A stretch of DNA of 7,275 bases from JAEMQF01 sp031419715 (GCA_031419715.1 JANOLJ010000227.1:1-7275); one strand, 5' to 3'. Positions 1 through 7,102 are shown, counted from the stretch's first letter. Translations and numbers: made by a program. Notes: a model not told the origin generated them from the letters alone.

Positions 1-17
1 CTTTCGAGTCCCTTCGC

Positions 18-39
18 GCTGGGTGCGCAGGCACCCAGC
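18..39. repeat. 9-bp perfect inverted repeat (hairpin), function unknown
   Basis: GCTGGGTGC at 18-26 is the exact reverse complement of GCACCCAGC at 31-39, with a 4-base loop (GCAG). Neither side is followed by a T-run, so it is not a classical intrinsic terminator on either strand. It lies downstream of the tRNA-Leu gene, beyond that gene's own terminator. It could be the 3' processing or termination structure of a gene left of the window. The pairing is directly visible; any role is unknown. Confidence 0.5.
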
Positions 40-53
40 TCTGGGCCCCAAAC

Positions 54-76
54 AAAAAGGCCGCATACTGCGGCCT
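54..76 (-). terminator. Intrinsic terminator of the tRNA-Leu gene
   Basis: Read on the minus strand, an 8-bp perfect stem (AGGCCGCA / TGCGGCCT, bases 76-69 and 65-58) with a 3-base loop runs directly into five T residues (57-54 continuing the stem's last base) and then GTTT. This is the standard Rho-independent layout. It begins 8 bases after the CCA end of tRNA-Leu, as expected for a monocistronic tRNA transcript. Confidence 0.85.
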
Positions 77-83
77 GTTTATT

Positions 84-168
<85 letters not shown>

Positions 169-185
169 ATTTCAGGAAGTCGGGG

Positions 186-191
186 ACTATA
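186..191 (-). promoter_or_regulatory. Candidate -10 box for tRNA-Leu
   Basis: The minus strand reads TATAGT here, a 5 of 6 match to TATAAT, ending 17 bases before the first tRNA base. That would place transcription start about 10 bases upstream of mature tRNA, which is plausible for a tRNA promoter. The -35 region is poor: the best candidate is TCTTCA at 215-210 with an 18-base spacer. The same bases on the plus strand include TATACC (188-193), so a start for rnr could overlap it. This call rests on motif and position only. Confidence 0.4.
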
Positions 192-235
192 CCATTCGAT
201 CCACACCATTGAAGAGCAACGTCGGCGCCGAGCTG

Positions 236-2524
236 ATGAGTGAAGTCGAGGGCACGGTGCAGGGGCACCGCGACGGCCACGGCTTCGTCGTGCGTGACGA
301 CAACCAGCCCGACGTTTACCTGTCGCAGCAGGAAATGCGCGCGGTGTTGCACCGCGATCGCGTCAAGGTGCGCATCATGCGCCACGACCGCAAAGGCCGG
401 CCCGAGGCGCGCGTGCTTGAGATTCTGGAGCGCAAACGCGCGCCCATCATCGGCAGGCTGCTGCATGAGAACGGTGTCTGGCTCGTCGCGCCGGAGGACC
501 AGCGCTACGGCCAGGACATCCTGATCCCGAAGAACGCAACCGCCAGTGCGACGGCGGGTCAGGTGGTGGCGATCGAACTCACCGAGCCGCCGTCGATGTA
601 TTCGCAGCCCGTGGGCCGCGTCATCGAAGTGCTGGGCGAGATTGACGACCCCGGCATGGAGATCGAGATCGCGGTGCGCAAGTATGAAGTGCCGCACCGC
701 TTTTCCGCCGAGGCCCTGGCGCAGGCGGCGAGCCTGCCGCAGAAGATTCGCGCGCAAGATCGCAAGCACCGTGTGGACCTCACCGACGTGGCGCTGGTCA
801 CGATCGACGGCGAGGACGCGCGCGATTTTGACGACGCCGTGTATTGCGAGCCCACGCACATCGGCCGCGTGACGGGCGCGAAAAGCGCGAGAGCCGAGAA
901 GAGTGGCCACAACGCCTGGCGCCTTATCGTCGCGATCGCCGACGTGAGCCACTACGTCAAACCCGGCGAGCCGCTCGACGTCGACGCCTACGAGCGCGCC
1001 ACGTCGGTGTACTTTCCGCGCCGCGTGATTCCGATGCTGCCCGAGCGCATCAGCAACGGCCTGTGTTCGCTCAATCCCGAGGAAGACCGGCTAGCGCTCG
1101 TGTGCGACATGGTGATCACCGACGCCGGCAACGTACACGCGTACCAGTTCTATGCCGCCGTGATCCGCTCGCAGGCGCGCCTGACTTACGAGGAAGTCGC
1201 CGCCATCCTGGGCAATACGCGCGGCGCGCAGGCGCTGCGCCGCGAGGCCATCGTGCCTGACCTGCTCAACTTGCACGGCGTGTACCGCGCGCTCGTCAAG
1301 GCCCGCGAAAAACGCGGTGCGGTTGACTTCGCGACCAGCGAAACCCAGATCGTGTGCGATGCGAACGGCCGAATCGAGAAGATCGTGCCACGCACGCGCA
1401 CCGAGGCGCACCGCGTCATCGAAGAGGCGATGCTGGCCGCGAATGTGTGCGCCGCGGACTTCATTGCGCTGGCCAAACACCCGTCGCTGTACCGCGTGCA
1501 CGAAGGGCCGACGCCCGAGCGCAAGGTGCTGCTGCAGAACTACTTGAAGGCGCTGGGCCTGGGCCTGTCGATCAGCGACGAGCCCCAGCCCGCCGAGTAC
1601 CAGAGCATCGCCGCGGCGACGCGCGACCGCGCTGACGCCCAGCAGATCCACACGATGCTGCTGCGCTCGATGCAGCAGGCCATCTACACCGGCATCAACG
1701 CCGGGCATTTCGGCCTGGCGTATGACGCCTACACGCACTTCACGAGCCCGATCCGGCGCTACCCCGATCTGCTGGTGCATCGCGTGATTCACGCCTTGCT
1801 CGGCGGCAAACGCTATCACCTGGTGCCGGCGGCGGTTGTCGCCACGCCCGCATTGCGCAGAGGGGCGCGGCTGGTCAAGCCGGCGGGCAAGGAGGAGCAG
1901 GTCTGGGAGTTGGCCGGCGCGCATTGCAGCGCCAATGAGCGGCGTGCCGACGAGGCGTCGCGCGACGTCGAGGCCTGGCTCAAGTGCCGCTACATGCGCG
2001 AGCACCTCGGCGAAGAGTTCGGCGGCACGGTCAGCGCTGTCGCCGCATTCGGCCTGTTCGTGCAGCTCGACACCCTGTACGTGGAAGGCCTGGTCCACAT
2101 CACCGAACTGGGCGGTGAGTACTACAAGTTTGACGAAGCGCGCCAGGAACTGCGTGGCGAGCGCAGCGGTGTGCGCTACGCCATCGGCTCGCGCGTGCGC
2201 ATTCAGGTGAGCCGCGTGGACCTGGATGGACGGCGCATCGATTTTCGCCTCGTGCGTGACGGCGAAGCTGCCCTGCCGGTGGCGCGCCCGCAGCGTGGGC
2301 GGCGCGGCGAAATTGCGCAGAGTGCCGCCGACGAATTGGCGGTGCTCAAGCACGCCGACCGGGCCGCCAAGGTCGGTGCCCGGCTCGGCGCGAAGCGCCC
2401 GGCCGCGAAGGCGCTCAAGGGTGCGCGTGCAGCGCCTGCCGCGCGCGGTAGTCTGTTGGGCAAAACCGGCGGCGCCAAGGGGGCCGCCAAGTCGGCTGCG
2501 GGCAAACGCACACGCCGCAAGTAG
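236..2524 (+). CDS. rnr: RNase R, 3'-5' exoribonuclease
   Basis: The gene encodes a 762-residue hydrolytic exoribonuclease of the RNase II/RNB family, which degrades structured RNA, rRNA fragments and mRNA in the cytoplasm. Domains in order: cold-shock domain 1 (about 4-48, GTVQGHRDGHGF), cold-shock domain 2 (about 70-118), RNB domain (about 182-520), S1 domain (about 595-673) and a Lys/Ala/Arg-rich tail (674-762). The metal-binding motif DGEDARDFDD supplies D191, D197, D199 and D200, spaced like the catalytic Asp residues of RNase II. HFTSPIRRYPDL (501-512) is the conserved RNB signature with the active-site arginines. The E. coli enzyme is 813 residues and has about 80 residues, including a helix-turn-helix, before cold-shock domain 1; that part is absent here. 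Start choice: ATG 236 is the first ATG clear of the tRNA; its Shine-Dalgarno sequence is weak, and an in-frame TTG at 209 is an alternative. About 16 extra residues lie at 205-227 compared with E. coli. Confidence 0.95.
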   Translation: MSEVEGTVQGHRDGHGFVVRDDNQPDVYLSQQEMRAVLHRDRVKVRIMRHDRKGRPEARVLEILERKRAPIIGRLLHENGVWLVAPEDQRYGQDILIPKNATASATAGQVVAIELTEPPSMYSQPVGRVIEVLGEIDDPGMEIEIAVRKYEVPHRFSAEALAQAASLPQKIRAQDRKHRVDLTDVALVTIDGEDARDFDDAVYCEPTHIGRVTGAKSARAEKSGHNAWRLIVAIADVSHYVKPGEPLDVDAYERATSVYFPRRVIPMLPERISNGLCSLNPEEDRLALVCDMVITDAGNVHAYQFYAAVIRSQARLTYEEVAAILGNTRGAQALRREAIVPDLLNLHGVYRALVKAREKRGAVDFATSETQIVCDANGRIEKIVPRTRTEAHRVIEEAMLAANVCAADFIALAKHPSLYRVHEGPTPERKVLLQNYLKALGLGLSISDEPQPAEYQSIAAATRDRADAQQIHTMLLRSMQQAIYTGINAGHFGLAYDAYTHFTSPIRRYPDLLVHRVIHALLGGKRYHLVPAAVVATPALRRGARLVKPAGKEEQVWELAGAHCSANERRADEASRDVEAWLKCRYMREHLGEEFGGTVSAVAAFGLFVQLDTLYVEGLVHITELGGEYYKFDEARQELRGERSGVRYAIGSRVRIQVSRVDLDGRRIDFRLVRDGEAALPVARPQRGRRGEIAQSAADELAVLKHADRAAKVGARLGAKRPAAKALKGARAAPAARGSLLGKTGGAKGAAKSAAGKRTRRK

Positions 2525-2610
2525 GCGACTGGGGCGCGATCCGGCGTCGCGGGTTTGTCGGCGCGCGGCTCAGCCGGGTCGCTCGTATGCCGCCCCGGCC
2601 TTCGTCAGCC

Positions 2611-2634
2611 GCAAGGCCCCTTTCGGGCCCTTGC
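2611..2634. terminator. Imperfect hairpin in the convergent rnr/nnr gap
   Basis: GCAAGG (2611-2616) pairs with CCTTGC (2629-2634) and CCC (2617-2619) with GGG (2625-2627), leaving one bulged C (2628) and a CTTTC loop. It lies in the 118-bp space between the convergent stop codons of rnr and nnr, where a terminator serving both strands is expected. There is no T-run on either side, so intrinsic termination is doubtful and Rho may be needed. I see nothing else in 2525-2642. Confidence 0.35.
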
Positions 2635-2642
2635 GCGCGGAC

Positions 2643-4157
2643 TCAGCCTGCGAGATCGCACGTGCTGTCGTGCATGCGTTCGACGAGATCGCTGGCGCGC
2701 AGCGGCCCCCTGTGTATGCCTTGCGCGGCATGGCCGTGCAGAAAAACGGCAGCCCGAGCTGCATCGAACGCGGCAGACACTCCTGCCCCGGCATCCGCCT
2801 GTGACCACCAGCCCCCCAGCCAGCCTGCCAGTACATCGCCGGTGCCGGCGCTGGCCAGTGCGGCGTTGCCGGTCGGGTTCACATGCGGCGTCCGGCCGGG
2901 CGCGGCGATCACGCTGCCCGAGCCTTTCAACACGACGGCGCAGTTCCATGCGTTGGCGAGCCGGTTAGCGGCGCCGATCCGGTCGCCTTGAACCTGCACG
3001 GCGGTGCACCCGAGCAGTCGCGCCGCTTCGAGCGGATGCGGCGTCAGCAGCGTCACATGGCCGCGCCCGGCGCGCGCCGCGAGTTGGCTCTGCAGCGACG
3101 TGTCTGCGGCGATGGCGTTCAATGCATCGGCGTCGAGCAGCAGCCGGTCCACGTGACTGAGCAGCTTGGGCAAGACCTTGCGCGCCGCGTCGCCTGCGCC
3201 GCAACCGCACACGACCAGGCTGCCGCGCAGGGTTTCGGGTGCGCCATTCGCCCAACCCGGGCGCAGCATCAGTTCCGGGCGCAGCAGGTCGAGCGTCGCG
3301 CCATGCGGGTCGAGCAGATCGACGAACACGCGCCCGGCGCCCGCGGCAAGCGCGGCGCGCGCGGCGAGCAATGCGGCACCGCTCATGCCGGGCGCACCAC
3401 CGACGATGGCCACGTCGCCGAAGCTGCCTTTGTGCTGAGCGTGTTGGCGCGCCGGCAGCAGCGCGCGCACGTCGGACATTGCGCTCAGCCATGCCGAAGG
3501 CGGGGGCTGCGGGGTGTCAACTTCCAGCGTGTCGAGCCACACGCTGCCGCAATGGTCGCGCCCCAGGCCGGTGAATAGCCCGGGCTTTAGCGTGAGCAGG
3601 CTCAGCGTGTCGCTCGCGATCACCAAGTCCGGACCAAGCGCGCTTCCCGTGTCGGCATGCAGGCCTGAGGGAATGTCTGCCGCCAAGACAGGGCAGGCCA
3701 AGGCATTGATGCGGCGTATCCAGGCGCCGATGCGGTCGTCCGGCGCGCGACGTGCGCCGATGCCGAGCAAGGCGTCGATGGCCAGGTCCGGGGCGAAGCC
3801 GATGTCGGCGTCGGAGCTGATGTTCACGCCTGCGGCTAGCGCGCGTTGCTGGGCTGCACGCGCATCCGCGGGTTGTGAGGCCGCATCGGCCAGTGAGCTG
3901 ACCGCCACGCGCTTGCCCCATTGGTGCAGATGCATCGCGGCCTCGAAGCCGTCGCCGCCGTTGTTGCCGGGCCCGGCAATCACCCAAATGCCGCGCGCAT
4001 GCGGCGCCAGCGCGAGCGCCAGACGCGCCAAGCCCAGGCCGGCACGCTGCATTAACGTGTTGGGCGGCAGTGCGAGTTTCGCCTGTGCTTCAATGGCGCG
4101 TGTCCCGGCCAGGTCGTACAGCGGCAGCCGGCTGTCGATCGACAAGACCCGCTTCAT
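2643..4157 (-). CDS. nnr: Bifunctional NAD(P)H-hydrate epimerase / ADP-dependent dehydratase
   Basis: The 504-residue product repairs hydrated NADH and NADPH: the N-terminal YjeF_N domain interconverts R and S epimers and the C-terminal ribokinase-like domain dehydrates S-NAD(P)HX using ADP. E. coli Nnr (YjeF) is 515 residues, so length is normal. The epimerase half (about 10-215) shows GPGNNGGDGF (62-71), IDALLG (127-132) and DIPSG (161-165). The dehydratase half (about 228-500) shows KGSFGD (243-248), VGGAPGMSGAA (252-262), LDADALN (341-347), TPHPLEA (372-378), KGSGSVI (411-417) and the phosphate-binding/catalytic GTGDVLAG (438-445, with D441). Both active sites look intact. ATG 4157 lies 10 bases after the dadA stop codon and has a good Shine-Dalgarno sequence, so it is very probably the last gene of an amidase-dadA-nnr operon. 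It runs convergently towards rnr. Confidence 0.95.
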   Translation of the reverse strand: MKRVLSIDSRLPLYDLAGTRAIEAQAKLALPPNTLMQRAGLGLARLALALAPHARGIWVIAGPGNNGGDGFEAAMHLHQWGKRVAVSSLADAASQPADARAAQQRALAAGVNISSDADIGFAPDLAIDALLGIGARRAPDDRIGAWIRRINALACPVLAADIPSGLHADTGSALGPDLVIASDTLSLLTLKPGLFTGLGRDHCGSVWLDTLEVDTPQPPPSAWLSAMSDVRALLPARQHAQHKGSFGDVAIVGGAPGMSGAALLAARAALAAGAGRVFVDLLDPHGATLDLLRPELMLRPGWANGAPETLRGSLVVCGCGAGDAARKVLPKLLSHVDRLLLDADALNAIAADTSLQSQLAARAGRGHVTLLTPHPLEAARLLGCTAVQVQGDRIGAANRLANAWNCAVVLKGSGSVIAAPGRTPHVNPTGNAALASAGTGDVLAGWLGGWWSQADAGAGVSAAFDAARAAVFLHGHAAQGIHRGPLRASDLVERMHDSTCDLAG

Positions 4158-4164
4158 TGCGGTG

Positions 4165-4169
4165 CCCTC
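4165..4169 (-). promoter_or_regulatory. nnr ribosome binding site overlapping the dadA stop
   Basis: The minus strand reads TGAGGG at 4170-4165: the dadA stop codon TGA shares its last two bases with the Shine-Dalgarno GAGGG. The spacer to the nnr ATG is 7 bases. This fixes the nnr start and suggests that ribosomes finishing dadA can reinitiate on nnr. Confidence 0.7.
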
Positions 4170-5535
4170 ACAGCCCCAGTCGTTTCAGCGCCAATGGGTT
4201 CATGTCCAGCGGCGCGTCGCGCCCACCCACCATGTCGGCAATCGCGCGCGCCGAGCCGCAACTCAGCGCCCAGCCGCTCGACCCGTGGCCGAGGTTGAGC
4301 CAGACGCCTGGCACGTTGCTTTTGCCGACGATCGGCGGGCCATCGGGCAACATCGGCCGCGCGCCTTTCCACACCTGGGCACGGCGCAGTTGCGCGCCGC
4401 CGGGGAACCAGTCGTTGAGCACCTTGTAGAGCGTGCCGAGTGCGCCTTGGTGCTGCTGGTCGGCGCGGCCGCCGAGTTCCGCGCCGCCGGCCACGCGCAG
4501 GCGCTGGCCGAGGCGGCTGATCGCGACCTTGTAGCGCTCGTCCATCACCGCGGAACGCGGGCCGTGTTCGGCGGCGCGCAGTGGAAACGTCAGGGAGTAA
4601 CCATAGACCGGCAGCAAGGGTAGCTGCATGCCCAGCGGAGCCAGCAAAGCCCCGCTGTCGGCGCCGGCGCACACAACCACGGCGTCAAACTCGGTCTGGC
4701 TGATCGGATGGCCGAATCGCGCCGCGGCACGCGAACGCAGCGCCATCGCCTGGGACACGATTTCGGGGTTGATGTCGGTGGCCTGTGCCAGGCGCGACGC
4801 CGCGTAGCCGTCGCTCACCGCCAACTGGCGCACTTCGAGCCCGATGCGCTGGCCCGGCACAATGCGCAGCACAGCGTTCGCCAGATGAAACTCCGCGCCG
4901 CGTTTTTCTGCGTCGTCGCGCAGCAACTGCGTGAACTGGCGGCAGTTGCCGACATCGTCACCGGGCAAGTGAATGCCGCCGTGCAGCGGCGCGTCGGCCT
5001 GCAAGCCGGGCTCGACCTCTCGGCAACCGGCGGCGTTGAGTTCGCGCAACGTGACGCCCAGGCTGCGCAGCAGCGCGATACCGGAGCGCGCCTGCTCGGC
5101 CTCTTGCTCGCCACGGTGCAGCACCAGGTAGCCGTGGTTGCGCTCGAATTCGAGATGCAATTTTTCGATCACGCTGGCCAACCGGTCCTGGCTGTAGCGC
5201 GCCAGATGGTGCATTGCCGAGCGGTTTTGCTCATGCACGCCCTGCCGGCACGCGAGCAACCAGCGCCAGGCCCAGCGCCACACGGCGGGGCGGAGCGACG
5301 CGTGCAGGCGCACCGGCGTGTGCGCGCTGAACAGATGGCGCAAGATCTTGCCCGGCATGCCCGGCGCGGCCCAGGGCGTCACGTAGCCGGGGGCGATGAT
5401 TCCGGCGTTGGCGAAACTGCATTCGGAGGCCACGGCATTGCGCCGATCGAACACGTTCACCGTGTGGCCGTCTTGCGCCAGCTCCCACGCCGTGGTGACA
5501 CCCACCACGCCCGCACCGATCACGGCAACATGCAT
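4168..5535 (-). CDS. dadA: D-amino-acid dehydrogenase (DadA family, FAD-dependent)
   Basis: The 455-residue flavoprotein belongs to the DAO/DadA family, whose members deaminate D-amino acids to 2-oxo acids and ammonia and pass electrons to the respiratory chain at the inner membrane. The N-terminus is a Rossmann FAD site, VAVIGAGVVG (3-12), with D30 at the end of the second strand. SFANAGIIAPGYVTPWAAPGMP (40-61) matches the conserved DadA segment after the dinucleotide site. The C-terminal GARPMLPDGPPIVG (391-404) and LNLGHGSSGWALSCGSA (413-429) are the second FAD-contacting region. E. coli DadA is 432 residues; the extra length is mostly a segment around 240-280. ATG 5535 is chosen because it starts exactly at the FAD motif and lies 2 bases after the amidase stop, pointing to translational coupling; no strong Shine-Dalgarno sequence is visible. 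Family membership is firm. Substrate is less sure, since related deaminating oxidoreductases look similar. Confidence 0.88.
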   Translation of the reverse strand: MHVAVIGAGVVGVTTAWELAQDGHTVNVFDRRNAVASECSFANAGIIAPGYVTPWAAPGMPGKILRHLFSAHTPVRLHASLRPAVWRWAWRWLLACRQGVHEQNRSAMHHLARYSQDRLASVIEKLHLEFERNHGYLVLHRGEQEAEQARSGIALLRSLGVTLRELNAAGCREVEPGLQADAPLHGGIHLPGDDVGNCRQFTQLLRDDAEKRGAEFHLANAVLRIVPGQRIGLEVRQLAVSDGYAASRLAQATDINPEIVSQAMALRSRAAARFGHPISQTEFDAVVVCAGADSGALLAPLGMQLPLLPVYGYSLTFPLRAAEHGPRSAVMDERYKVAISRLGQRLRVAGGAELGGRADQQHQGALGTLYKVLNDWFPGGAQLRRAQVWKGARPMLPDGPPIVGKSNVPGVWLNLGHGSSGWALSCGSARAIADMVGGRDAPLDMNPLALKRLGL

Positions 5536-5537
5536 GG

Positions 5538-6902
5538 TCAGTGCGCGCGCGCGCCGGATGAACCGAGAACGGCCTCGACCGCGAGCGCTGCGTTCAGCAC
5601 CGCGTCGTCGCACATCGCGCCGCTCCACAGCATCAGGCCCACGGGCATTTCTCCTTCGCGATGACACGGCAGCGAGATCGCACAACCGTCGAGCAAGTTC
5701 ACGAGCGACGGATTGCGCAGTAGCTTCGCATTGGTCGCGAAAAAAGCGGCGTCGTCGCGGAGCAAGGGTGCGAGCGGCGGCGCGACGATCGGCACCGTCG
5801 GGCTGAGCATGGCGTCGTAGCCCCGCAGTGAGCGCTGCATCGTGGCGATCCATGCTTGGCGGCTGGCGATCAGGTCGATGTACTGCGCAGCGCTCATGCT
5901 CTCGCCGCGCCGGATGCGCAGCGCCACGCGCGGGTCATAGCGCGACTCTTCGCGCGCGAGCCGCTCGCGGTGCCAGGCCCAGGCTTCGACCGGGGAAAAG
6001 CCGCCACCGGCCATGATGCCGGCGACATCGGCCAAGGCCGGCAGTTCGATCTCGTCGATTTGCATTCCGGCCCGGCTCAACAGCGTCAGGCTGCGCCCGA
6101 AGGCTTCGGCCACGGTGGCGTCGAGTTCATCCAGCAAGAAGCCGCGCGGCACCGCCAGACGCAAGGCGCGCGGCGCGACCGTGCGCAACTCCAGCGGCCG
6201 ATCCGCGAGGATGGAGTGCAGCAACGCGCCATCGCGCACCGAACGCGTGACGGCGCATACGGTGTCGAGCGTGGTCGACAACGGCACCGCGCCAGCCGTG
6301 GGCGTGAGCCGCGCCGTGTTCTTGAATCCGACCAGACCCTGCAGGGCCGCAGGCACGCGGATCGAGCCGCCGGTGTCGGAGCCGAGCGCAGCCCAGGCCG
6401 CACCACTGGCCACCGACACCGCACCTCCCGAGGTCGAGCCGCCGGGGATACGGGCCGTGGCATCAAACCGCGCCGTGGCGGCGTTCGCCGGCGTGCCGTG
6501 GTGCGGGTTGATGCCGACCGCGGAAAACGCGAACTCGCTCATGTTCGTGCGACCTATGAATGCGGCACCGGCACGACGCAGGCGCGCCACGGCCGGGCAG
6601 TCGGTGCGCGCGGGCGGCGCATCGGCAAGCACGATGGAGCCCGCCGCGGTGACTTCGCCCTGCACATCAAACAAATCCTTGATGCTGACGGCCAAACCGG
6701 CCAGTGGCGGCAGCGGGGCACCCAGGGCAAACGCCGCGTCGACGCTGGCGGCCACACTTCGAGCCAGATCGAAGCGCTGGCTGATGAAGGCATGCGCACT
6801 GGCGGGCGCGGCGCTGGCGGCAATGCAGCCGTCCATGCACGAGGCCGCGCGGGAGCGCCCGGCCAGGATCTGTTCGCGGGCCGTGCTGAGATCAACTGTC
6901 AT
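5538..6902 (-). CDS. Amidase-signature family hydrolase
   Basis: The 454-residue product is an amidase-signature (AS) enzyme, a family that hydrolyses C-N amide bonds and includes GatA, allophanate hydrolase and many acylamide hydrolases. The full Ser-cisSer-Lys triad is visible: K75 in VSIKDLFDV (72-80), S156 in PGGSTSGGA (153-161) and the nucleophile S180 in GSDTGGSIRVPAA (174-186), with the family's 24-residue spacing between the two serines. It is probably cytoplasmic; there is no signal peptide. It is not obviously GatA: no gatB or gatC lies beside it, and the C-terminal half is shorter than GatA's. ATG 6902 begins the protein sensibly (MTVDL), with GGTGGAG on the minus strand at 6922-6916, although the 13-base spacer is long. 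It is the first gene of the operon with dadA and nnr and is divergent from rpsB. The amide substrate cannot be told from sequence. Confidence 0.9.
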   Translation of the reverse strand: MTVDLSTAREQILAGRSRAASCMDGCIAASAAPASAHAFISQRFDLARSVAASVDAAFALGAPLPPLAGLAVSIKDLFDVQGEVTAAGSIVLADAPPARTDCPAVARLRRAGAAFIGRTNMSEFAFSAVGINPHHGTPANAATARFDATARIPGGSTSGGAVSVASGAAWAALGSDTGGSIRVPAALQGLVGFKNTARLTPTAGAVPLSTTLDTVCAVTRSVRDGALLHSILADRPLELRTVAPRALRLAVPRGFLLDELDATVAEAFGRSLTLLSRAGMQIDEIELPALADVAGIMAGGGFSPVEAWAWHRERLAREESRYDPRVALRIRRGESMSAAQYIDLIASRQAWIATMQRSLRGYDAMLSPTVPIVAPPLAPLLRDDAAFFATNAKLLRNPSLVNLLDGCAISLPCHREGEMPVGLMLWSGAMCDDAVLNAALAVEAVLGSSGARAH

Positions 6903-7102
6903 GCTGGGTGATACACTCCACCGGTTTATCTGAGCGCGCTGCCGAACGTTGTTCTTCTTGAAGATCGCGCAATGCGCCCGAATGAGCAAATCGCGAATCC
7001 GGCAATCGAAAGGTGTCGTTGTCAGCGTCAGCCGAGGGTCTTCCGAGGCAAACGCGGTGCAACGATTGAAGCCGGATTCTAGAACCAACCTTTGGAGCCC
7101 CC
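6903..7102. promoter_or_regulatory. Divergent intergenic region between amidase and rpsB
   Basis: This 200-bp gap must carry promoters for both the minus-strand operon and rpsB, but none matches consensus well. On the plus strand, TTGAAG (6958-6963) and TTGTCA (7019-7024) resemble -35 boxes without a good -10 at the right distance. On the minus strand, GATAAA (6930-6925) is a weak -10-like element ahead of the amidase. An 11-base palindrome with one central base (GCGCA-A-TGCGC, 6967-6977) could be a short operator or chance in GC-rich DNA. The rpsB-proximal half is occupied by the structured leader described separately. Confidence 0.5.
6995..7079 (+). ncRNA. Candidate structured mRNA leader upstream of rpsB
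   Basis: An interrupted stem-loop can be drawn by hand. The outer stem is 9 perfect pairs, GAATCCGGC (6995-7003) with GCCGGATTC (7071-7079). Inside it, 7015-7021 pairs with 7060-7066 (7 pairs, one G·U) and GCGT (7025-7028) with ACGC (7052-7055). The apical hairpin 7031-7049 is GCC / GA / GGG, loop TCT, TCC / GA / GGC, with opposed GA steps that could form tandem sheared G·A pairs and one G·U pair. It ends 14 bases before the rpsB Shine-Dalgarno sequence. Ribosomal protein S2 represses its own rpsB-tsf mRNA through the leader in E. coli, so a similar role here is a reasonable inference. I do not recognise this as a named RNA family. Confidence 0.45.

Noticed and set aside
1..20. Second, plus-strand tRNA ending at the left edge
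   Set aside because: The TTCGAGT loop and CCCTT half-stem fit a tRNA, but no acceptor strand plus CCA follows; it is reported only as a repeat.
1091..2353. 420-codon open frame on the minus strand inside rnr
   Set aside because: It is fully antisense to strongly conserved RNB and S1 coding sequence, and its His/Ala/Arg/Gln-rich product matches no family; long shadow frames are expected at this GC content.
2374..2524. Ala/Lys/Arg-rich end of rnr as a frameshift artefact
   Set aside because: Basic low-complexity tails after the S1 domain are normal in RNase R, and the frame is continuous to the stop codon.
3514..4623. 369-codon plus-strand open frame opposite nnr and dadA
   Set aside because: It spans the junction of two well-recognised minus-strand genes and its product is low-complexity, with no domain I recognise.
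4708..5664. 318-codon plus-strand open frame opposite dadA
   Set aside because: It is antisense to a conserved flavoprotein gene and has no recognisable motif.
5536..5853. Longer N-terminus for DadA (start at 5853)
   Set aside because: The extra 106 residues are an out-of-frame reading of the amidase C-terminus; the FAD-binding motif begins right after ATG 5535.
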